The notes below the pieces were generated by a model, which worked only from the letters and a program-made list of their open reading frames with translations, searched no databases and was not told where the DNA came from. The position numbers were made by a program, and so were the translations under genes. 5,233 nucleotides of DNA from an uncultured Actinomyces sp. (GTDB lineage Bacteria > Actinomycetota > Actinomycetes > Actinomycetales > Actinomycetaceae): positions 1-5,233 of the forward strand of contig CALIZH010000135.1 of the NCBI GenBank assembly GCA_938028585.1, written 5' to 3'. Each line of letters starts with the position of its first letter. Position 1 is the stretch's first letter. Shown here piece after piece: positions 1 to 4,682 of this stretch.

Positions 1-102
1 GCGAGCCACGCTCATCAGATGGAAGCCCTCCAAACCGACGAGCAGATCACACCGAACACAACGATCAAGCGACACGGAGCAGCAGCAGGTAGGACCAGAC
101 AC
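1..102 (-). CDS. ISL3-family transposase, N-terminal fragment (runs off the left edge)
   Basis: A GTG start at 102 opens a frame that stays open to the window edge, 34 codons, beginning MSGPTCCCSVSLDRC. An AAGGA ribosome binding site lies 9 nt upstream on the minus strand. The segment holds a Cys-x2-Cys pair (C15, C18) followed by a DLLVGLEGFHL stretch, reminiscent of the N-terminus of ISL3 transposases just before their zinc-binding region. The enzyme would be a DDE transposase acting on its own IS ends, but the catalytic domain lies outside the window. The assignment rests mainly on the IS-end context and on the leader matching the second element at 4564; the residues alone would be weak evidence. 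Whether the gene is intact further left cannot be told. Confidence 0.6.
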   Translation of the reverse strand, partial: MSGPTCCCSVSLDRCVRCDLLVGLEGFHLMSVAR

Positions 103-197
103 CGCCCGAGGTCCTTGAAGACAGCGGGGGTAGAAGTCCGCTCATCACCTGGGACCTCGACCTCTACCCCGCAACTCCCGCTCAACACCCACTCACC

Positions 198-218
198 CAC
201 ACTCAACTCGGAAGAGCC
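198..218 (-). repeat. ISL3 terminal inverted repeat, left element
   Basis: On the minus strand this reads GGCTCTTCCGAGTTGAGTGTG, which compares with the start of the element at 4564 with 17 of 21 identities (mismatches at bases 9, 10, 12 and 18). The outermost eight bases are identical. Its outer edge falls 3 nt from the stop codon of the MFS gene. Confidence 0.75.
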
Positions 219-221
219 ATA

Positions 222-1550
222 TTAGTTCTCGAGCTCGCGTGTTGCGGCGAGCATGATGAGCAGTGCTACGACCATGAGGATGGCCGAAACAGCCAATGGC
301 GTCGAATAGTGCGGGCTAAACACGAGAAGACCGGTAAGTCCGGCAACTCCCGTGGTAGCACCCATTTGGTGGCCGGTGTTGACGATGCCGGAAGCAGCTC
401 CCGCCTCGCTTGGGCTGCTTTGCCAGATCCCCACGGAGGTGATTGGGCCAAAGGATGCACCCTGCCCAAGCCCAGTGAGGACCATGCCAAGTAGGAGAAT
501 TGGGAGGCTGCCGTGCATGCCCCAGGCGATCAAGCCGAGCCCTACGGCAGTGCTCGCAAGTCCAGTTAGGAGCAGGCGTCGGAGCCCGAAACGAGTGACA
601 AGGGAACTGACCATCATCCCGGTGGCACCTTGCGGGACGCAATTGACGAGCATGAGCAAACCGGCGGTCAGGGCAGAGTATCCCAGGGTGAGCTCAAAGT
701 ATTGGGTGGTCATGAAATACATGCCGAAAAGGGACGCGGCAAACAGGAGCCGGGCAATTAGTGTCAGGCCACGAACCCGGTGGTGCCACAGGTGCTCGGG
801 AAGAATTGGCGCAGAAGCTTTACGCTCCCATGCGACTGCCATGACAAGAACGATCGCCCCAATTATTCCTGGCAGAACACTGCGTTCCACTAGGGCTAGA
901 GTGATCAGAAACATGGAACCGGTCAGCAGGACCGCACCTAGCAAGTCGAACCGGCCCGGCCGTGAAGGTAAAGCAGGTAAAAACCGCACGGCAAGCACGA
1001 GTACTACCACCGCGATGGGGACATTAATCCAGAACCCGAACCGCCAAGATAAGAAAGTAGTGATCAACCCGCCGATCAGCATGCCGCCAGAGGATCCTAG
1101 ACCGGCCATTGTGCCGTAGGCAGCTGTGGCTCGGGTCCGTTTGACCGTGTCATGAAAGACGGCCGTAATGAGCGTCAGGGACGTGGGCGCAACTACAGCA
1201 GCGCCAAGGCCCTGCAGGGCACGTGCAGCGATCAGGACATGAGCGGTTGAGGCCGCTCCCACGATCAGGGAAGCCACCGCGAAGACGATCAAACCGCCCA
1301 AGAAAACACGGGTACGGCCCCACACTTCACCCAATTGTGCGCCCAGTAAGAGTGCCCCGCCAAAGGCCAGAGTGTAAGCATCTTGCACCCAGGACATTTC
1401 GGCAGCACTAAGACCAAGATCTGCCTTCATCACCGGTACGGAAGTAAAGACAATGGAAGAATCCAGCAGGATCATGAAATACGTTAATAGAATCAGAATG
1501 AGGACCGGCTTTTCCTGGGGCGTGAACCGGACACTGTCGTTTATTGACAA
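222..1550 (-). CDS. MFS efflux transporter, DHA2 (14-helix) family
   Basis: An inner-membrane proton-driven drug/metabolite exporter of the EmrB/QacA type. The protein has about 14 hydrophobic segments; helix 1 carries the DHA2 signature LLDSSIVFTSVPVM, helices 2-3 are joined by a motif-A-like GAQLGEVWGRTRVFLGG loop, and helix 5 carries a degenerate motif C (GLGSSGGMLIGGLI) followed by the usual WRFGFWINVPI. It ends directly after helix 14 with RELEN, so it looks complete although an IS abuts its stop codon. I prefer the TTG start at 1550 (442 aa) because AGGAAG (1560-1565 on the opposite strand) lies 9 nt before it. The longer frame from GTG at 1598 (458 aa) has only a weak ribosome site buried in a hairpin (1605-1635). 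It is the last gene of the reductase-MerR-MFS cluster, with a gap of 62-110 nt after the regulator, so probably co-transcribed. The substrate is not readable from sequence; a toxic electrophile or drug is an inference from context. Confidence 0.9.
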   Translation of the reverse strand: MSINDSVRFTPQEKPVLILILLTYFMILLDSSIVFTSVPVMKADLGLSAAEMSWVQDAYTLAFGGALLLGAQLGEVWGRTRVFLGGLIVFAVASLIVGAASTAHVLIAARALQGLGAAVVAPTSLTLITAVFHDTVKRTRATAAYGTMAGLGSSGGMLIGGLITTFLSWRFGFWINVPIAVVVLVLAVRFLPALPSRPGRFDLLGAVLLTGSMFLITLALVERSVLPGIIGAIVLVMAVAWERKASAPILPEHLWHHRVRGLTLIARLLFAASLFGMYFMTTQYFELTLGYSALTAGLLMLVNCVPQGATGMMVSSLVTRFGLRRLLLTGLASTAVGLGLIAWGMHGSLPILLLGMVLTGLGQGASFGPITSVGIWQSSPSEAGAASGIVNTGHQMGATTGVAGLTGLLVFSPHYSTPLAVSAILMVVALLIMLAATRELEN

Positions 1551-1604
1551 AAGAACGTTCTTCCTTTGAGTAGAATGTGGGGTCGTTTTTGGGCGCACGA
1601 ATTC

Positions 1605-1635
1605 CAGGTAGGCTGGGAATCGTCCTGCCTACCTG
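1605..1635 (-). other. Intergenic hairpin between the MerR and MFS genes
   Basis: Perfect 9-bp arms CAGGTAGGC (1605-1613) and GCCTACCTG (1627-1635) enclose a 13-nt loop in which GGGA (1615-1618) can pair with TCCT (1623-1626, one G-T pair) after a single bulged base, leaving a 4-nt loop. Neither strand has a run of T after the stem, so a classic intrinsic terminator is unlikely. In the cluster mRNA the stem ends just before the GTG at 1598 and would cover its weak ribosome site, which favours the downstream TTG start, or acts as a processing or attenuation element lowering MFS expression. Confidence 0.55.
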
Positions 1636-1660
1636 CGGTTAGTGTTCTGAAGAAGGCTAA

Positions 1661-2080
1661 TCAGGCAGTCTCAGATGACACTGGGGCCAACAGATTCGAT
1701 TGGTATTCAATCTCGCCGGAACGCACTCCGGCATAGAACTCCATCTTCGAATCAATAAACCCCAGCATCTCCTTAAGTAGTGCGATTTTGTCCTCAACAA
1801 CCTGGCGTTGCGCAATCAGCATGACTTCGCGCTCCGGGATGCTCTTTTCTCCCTGGAGACAAAGTTCCATGTAATGGCGCATTTGCTCGATACCCATGCC
1901 GCATTCGCGTAGGCAGTGCAGGCCCTTGAGCCAGGCGATGTCGTGGTCGTCAAAGACACGGTAGTTGTTCTCATCTCGCGCTACTCGGGGGACTAGACCG
2001 ATTTTGCAGTAGTAGCGCACGGTTTCAACCGCGACACCACTGACCTCAGCTGCCTCCTTCGTTGAATACAACCTGCTCAT
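1661..2080 (-). CDS. MerR-family transcriptional regulator (AdhR/NmlR-like)
   Basis: A 139-residue DNA-binding activator/repressor. Residues 4-70 form the MerR winged helix-turn-helix (YSTKEAAEVSGVAVETVRYY, wing NNYRVFDDHDIAWL), followed by a long helix (about 80-118) that would dimerise as an antiparallel coiled coil. There is no C-terminal metal- or drug-binding domain. Cys56 in GLHCLREC lies where AdhR/NmlR-type regulators keep their redox/electrophile-sensing cysteine. The usual RYYE is RYYC here (Cys25), which is uncommon. I chose the ATG at 2080 because AAGG lies 5 nt upstream, overlapping the stop of the reductase gene; an ATG at 2113 would add 11 residues and overlap that gene by 26 nt. 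The gap to the reductase is 7 nt, so the two are co-transcribed and probably coupled. The likely target is the palindromic promoter at 2990-3020, which would make the operon self-regulated. Confidence 0.9.
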   Translation of the reverse strand: MSRLYSTKEAAEVSGVAVETVRYYCKIGLVPRVARDENNYRVFDDHDIAWLKGLHCLRECGMGIEQMRHYMELCLQGEKSIPEREVMLIAQRQVVEDKIALLKEMLGFIDSKMEFYAGVRSGEIEYQSNLLAPVSSETA

Positions 2081-2087
2081 AAGTGCC

Positions 2088-2951
2088 TTAGCTGTTGTTA
2101 CGTCGCTGAGCAATCAGATCGGTGAAGAAATCCACCGTGCCGATTGTCTCGTGATCAAAGAACAATGACGCCCCGGCGTCCAAACCTGCGATAGCGGCCA
2201 TATCCGCCTCAGTCAGAGCGAAATCATCAATCGCGAAGTTCTGCTGCATCCGCTCCTGGTGTACTGACTTGGCCAGTGCCACAATCCCACGCTGATACAG
2301 CCAGCGCAACACCACTTGCGCCACTGACTTACCGTACTGCTGGCCAATACCAGCCAACACTGGATTGTCGAACAAGCCTGAGCGGCCTTCACCAAAGGGC
2401 GCCCACGCTTCAACGGTAACTCCGAGCTTTTGCAGCTCAGCAACCCGCTCCGCCTGCTGATGGAAGGGGTTAATCTCAATCTGGTTAACCACCGGATAGA
2501 CGGCGTTGAACGAACCCAGATCGTGCAGGCGAGCTGGAGTGAAGTTAGAGACCCCGATGCAGTGAATCAGCCCATCCGCCTGGGCTTGCTCCAGGGCCCG
2601 CCAGGAACCATAAACATCATTGAACGGCTGATGCAACAGCATCAAATCCACATATTCAAGCCCCAGCTTCTCCAGAGAAGCCTTCACACTGGCATAGGTG
2701 GCATCCTCACCATAGTTATCCAACCAGACCTTCGTGGTGACGAATAGTTCGCTGCGGTCGATCCCGCTGCGACGGATACCCTCACCTACGGCCTCCTCAT
2801 TGAAGTAAGACTGTGCGGTATCGATATGGCGGTAGCCGACTTCAATAGCCTGAGCCACCGCGTCAGCAGTCTGCTCGGCTGGAATCTGGAAAACTCCGAA
2901 ACCCTGAGCGGGGATGGAACGACCGTCAGACATGGTCAACGCGTCAAGCAT
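2088..2951 (-). CDS. Aldo/keto reductase (2,5-diketo-D-gluconate reductase-like)
   Basis: A cytoplasmic NADPH-dependent (beta/alpha)8-barrel oxidoreductase of 287 aa, the usual length for the bacterial DkgA/YtbE-like group, reducing aldehydes and ketones to alcohols. The full catalytic tetrad is present: Asp44 and Tyr49 in GYRHIDTAQSYFNEEAVG, Lys74 in VTTKVW, and His107 in LLHQPF. The family signature GVSNF follows the barrel strand near residue 140, and the C-terminal part carries the cofactor-binding KS motif in ALAKSVHQERMQQNF (the family norm is IPKS followed by R for NADPH phosphate). The ATG at 2951 is supported by AAGGAG 6 nt upstream. It is the first gene of the cluster, directly behind a MerR-type promoter and directly before the regulator. 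That arrangement suggests induction by reactive carbonyls, quinones or similar electrophiles and detoxification of them. The natural substrate is not determined; many such enzymes are promiscuous and are annotated as DkgA without proof. Confidence 0.93.
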   Translation of the reverse strand: MLDALTMSDGRSIPAQGFGVFQIPAEQTADAVAQAIEVGYRHIDTAQSYFNEEAVGEGIRRSGIDRSELFVTTKVWLDNYGEDATYASVKASLEKLGLEYVDLMLLHQPFNDVYGSWRALEQAQADGLIHCIGVSNFTPARLHDLGSFNAVYPVVNQIEINPFHQQAERVAELQKLGVTVEAWAPFGEGRSGLFDNPVLAGIGQQYGKSVAQVVLRWLYQRGIVALAKSVHQERMQQNFAIDDFALTEADMAAIAGLDAGASLFFDHETIGTVDFFTDLIAQRRNNS

Positions 2952-2989
2952 GACACTCTCCTTCTTCAGTCAATGAATGGAACATAATC

Positions 2990-3020
2990 ATCTAACAACT
3001 TGGGAGCGGCTCCCAAGCAA
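2990..3020 (-). promoter_or_regulatory. MerR-type promoter with palindromic operator, upstream of the reductase gene
   Basis: On the minus strand a -35-like TTGCTT (3020-3015) and a -10-like TTAGAT (2995-2990) are separated by exactly 19 bp, the over-long spacer typical of MerR-activated promoters. An exact palindrome, CTTGGGAGC-C-GCTCCCAAG (3017-2999), fills the spacer and overlaps the last three bases of the -35. CTTGGAG-type dyads are known targets of several MerR proteins. Transcription would start near 2983, giving a leader of about 32 nt with AAGGAG before the ATG at 2951. The promoter boxes individually are weak matches, as expected for an activated promoter; the binding protein (the MerR two genes down) is inferred. 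Confidence 0.8.
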
Positions 3021-3151
3021 ATCCAGCGAGAGTCTGCTCCGTCCCGTGTCTGGAGGGGTTATCAACCGATATCTCTGGCCGCCTAGCACCTGAGAGGACG
3101 AGTGTGCTGCACGGTGCATCGCCTGGACGCCTCTGAGGAAGGCGGCTCGAT

Positions 3152-3912
3152 ATGAGCACCGATCTGACCCTGTTCACCCACCCGGTCCTCGGCAACCTGC
3201 GCACCATCGTCGACGGCGAGACCATCTACATCTGCGCAAAGGATGCCGCCACCGCACTGGGCTACAGCAACACGAACAAGGCGATCAAGGATCACTGCGA
3301 TGGGGTAACGAAACGGTACCCCATCTCCGACAGCATGGGACGTGAGCAGGAGGCTGTCTTCATCACCGAAGGCGACCTGTATCAGCTGATCTTCTCCTCG
3401 CATTTACCTGCCGCGAAAGCATTCACCTCGTGAGTCATCAATGAGGTCCTTCCGTCGATCCGACGCCACAGCATGTACGCCACAGACCGACTGCTCGATG
3501 ACGATGACCTGCTGGAGAAGGCGCTCACGCACCTGCGAGATGAGCGCCTGGCTCGTCGCTGCGCTGAGCAGGAACTCGCCGAGGTCCGTCCCAAGCTGGC
3601 CTACTACGACCAGGTGCTTGCCGCGACTGGCGCGGTCGTTATCAGTCGTATCGCCAAGGACTACGGGATGAGCGCACGCCAACTGAACGCGCTTCTTGCC
3701 GAACTCGGTGTCCAGTTCAAGCTCTCCGGGCAGTGGCTGCTCTACGCCAAGCATGCCGAGCAGGGCTACACCAAATCCGAAACCGGAACCACAGACACCG
3801 GACACGTCTGGATGCACACCAAGTGGCCCAGAAAGGCCGCCTCTTCATCTACGCCCTACTCAAGCACGAGCGAGGTCTGCTGCCCCTGATTGAGCGCGAG
3901 GTGGTCCAGTGA
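3152..3912 (+). pseudogene. Phage antirepressor, Bro-N + KilAC, broken by a nonsense codon and a frameshift
   Basis: The intact gene would encode about 253 aa. Residues 8-105 are a Bro-N domain (AKDAATALGYSNTNKAIKDH; FITEGDLYQLIFSSHLP), and about 130-250 are a KilAC domain (AYYDQVLAATGAVVISRIAK; GMSARQLNALLAELGVQ). Such proteins bind DNA and help relieve prophage repression. At 3431-3433 the frame meets TGA where the family has Trp (AFTS-W-VINEVLPSIRR); the frame then continues without shift, so this is a point nonsense change (W94*). Near 3826-3829 one base is missing: the expected W-T-Q-K-G-R becomes a nonsense tail in frame, while the neighbouring frame gives QKGRLFIYALLKHERGLLPL and ends at TGA 3910-3912. 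Fragments 3152-3433 and 3473-3889 are therefore pieces of one gene. GAGGAAGG at 3135-3142 is a good ribosome site for the ATG at 3152. A truncated Bro-N peptide may still be made. Confidence 0.88.
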
Positions 3913-4625
3913 ACCCCACCGACTCGAGCATCCCTCGCCTGAATGCCTCGAGGTGCGCGGACCTGACCGTCTACGAGGTCCTCAAGCGTGAGCAGCGTGC
4001 ACAGTTCGGATACCAACCCCTGACATACATCCGCATCCCGTTCGCCGGGAATATCGAGGCCAACACTCGCCTAGCCCGCCGCATGTGCGCCGCAGCGATC
4101 ACGCGCCGTCGCATCCCCATCGCACCCCACCTGCTCTTCCCACAGTTCATAGACGACACCGACCTGGAAGCGGCAGCCCGTTTTGACCATGTCACTGCCG
4201 AATACCAGGGTGGCCAGCGCTCCACCCACGGCTTTGTCGCCCCGAACTGTCTCGTGATGGACATCGACAACGACCACACCGAGAACCCCAACGAGTGGGT
4301 GACCCCGCAGGGGCTGGCAGACCTGCTGGCGGATGTGGAGTTCATGACGGCCACGTCCCGCAACGACGGCAAGTCCAAGCACGGAACACCAGCCAGGCCC
4401 CGCTTCCACGTCTACCTGCTCATCAGTCCGGTCACCGACCCAGCCACCTACGCAGGGCTCAAGAAGTCACTCGCTGATTGGTTCACCTTCTTCGACGCCG
4501 GCGCCACCAGCGCCCTAGTGGGTCTAAACGGCTCGGGTAAAACCACAATTTGTAAGCTTTTACGGCTCTTCGCATTTGAGGGTGTAGGTGTTGTAGACGG
4601 CGTTGGGCGTGTCGTGGCCGGGTAG
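3909..4625 (+). CDS. Chimeric phage ORF: DUF4406-like segment + AEP primase segment + ABC Walker A tail
   Basis: A 238-codon frame starting at GTG that overlaps the antirepressor stop (GTGA), with GAGG 7 nt upstream, so once translationally coupled to it. Residues 38-85 resemble the start of DUF4406-type phage proteins (YIRIPFAGNIEANTRLARR; IPIAPHLLFPQFIDD), a nucleoside-2-deoxyribosyltransferase-like fold of unclear role. Residues about 90-199 resemble an archaeo-eukaryotic primase/prim-pol of actinophages, with all three catalytic motifs: D118-x-D120 in VMDIDND, H167 in RPRFHVY and D196 in FFDAGA. Each segment appears cut off where its family normally continues, so the joins near residues 86-91 and 200-203 look like deletion junctions that happened to stay in frame. 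The tail is an ABC-type Walker A, then 20 residues read from the IS end up to TAG at 4623-4625. It is probably a non-functional remnant; a natural DUF4406-primase fusion remains possible for the first join. Confidence 0.75.
   Translation: MNPTDSSIPRLNASRCADLTVYEVLKREQRAQFGYQPLTYIRIPFAGNIEANTRLARRMCAAAITRRRIPIAPHLLFPQFIDDTDLEAAARFDHVTAEYQGGQRSTHGFVAPNCLVMDIDNDHTENPNEWVTPQGLADLLADVEFMTATSRNDGKSKHGTPARPRFHVYLLISPVTDPATYAGLKKSLADWFTFFDAGATSALVGLNGSGKTTICKLLRLFAFEGVGVVDGVGRVVAG
4512..4563 (+). pseudogene. ABC-transporter ATPase fragment (Walker A)
   Basis: About 17 codons reading ALVGLNGSGKTTICKLL. The G-x-N-G-S-G-K-T-T core (4521-4547) followed by a hydrophobic CKLL helix is the P-loop of an ABC-type nucleotide-binding domain, and the preceding ALV fits its first strand. 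Everything before it belongs to a phage primase and everything after 4564 to an IS, so only this sliver survives. The base composition turns more AT-rich than in the adjoining phage DNA (GGTAAAACCACAATTTGTAAG). A short P-loop can occur by chance or in other ATPases, hence the moderate confidence. Confidence 0.5.
4564..4584 (+). repeat. ISL3 terminal inverted repeat, right element
   Basis: GGCTCTTCGCATTTGAGGGTG; pairs in inverted orientation with 198-218 (17 of 21 identities). The repeat defines the left edge of the element, confirmed by the break from the ABC-like coding sequence at exactly this point. Confidence 0.78.
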
Positions 4626-4682
4626 GGGTCGAGGCCTTCCGATGATGGAGATTCCTACACCGTCCATCTCAAAGACCTCGAC

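Larger units (their letters stand above)
1..218 (-). mobile_element. ISL3-family insertion sequence, left end (partial)
   Basis: The terminal end of an ISL3-type element whose body lies to the left of the window. Read on the minus strand from 218 it begins GGCTCTTC, the typical ISL3 terminus, and its first 21 bases match 17 of the first 21 bases of the element starting at 4564. Beyond the terminus the leader is also alignable with that second element: both carry a GTAG(A/G)GGTCGAGG block and an AAGGAC/AAAGAC block just before the transposase start, and the terminus-to-start distance is 116 nt here and 119 nt there. That likeness shows this is a left (transposase-start) end, not a right end. 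The adjoining 8 bases at 219-226 (ATATTAGT) are AT-rich and of the length ISL3 elements duplicate, but the partner copy is outside the window. The two elements are related but clearly not the same copy. Confidence 0.8.

Noticed and set aside
1..218. Right end of an ISL3 element transcribed on the plus strand
   Set aside because: The sequence inside the terminus aligns with the transposase leader of the element at 4564, including the ribosome-site region, so it is a left end in reverse orientation.
19..225. Small plus-strand ORF of 68 codons
   Set aside because: It runs through the IS leader and terminal repeat and ends by chance beyond the IS edge; the leader homology and the minus-strand transposase start explain this DNA.
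352..1119. 255-codon plus-strand frame antisense to the MFS gene
   Set aside because: Arg/Pro/Ser-rich shadow with no family resemblance; the opposite frame is a convincing 14-helix transporter.
2999..3017. Intrinsic terminator between the reductase gene and the phage genes
   Set aside because: The dyad has a single central base and no T-run on either side, and it sits upstream of both flanking genes, so an operator fits better.
3404..3817. 137-codon minus-strand frame over the antirepressor
   Set aside because: Shadow of the KilAC coding strand; codon pattern and protein similarity belong to the plus strand.
219..4563. Classical composite transposon proven by matching flanks
   Set aside because: The octamers next to the two inner ends differ, the IS copies are not identical, and the outer flanks are not in the window.
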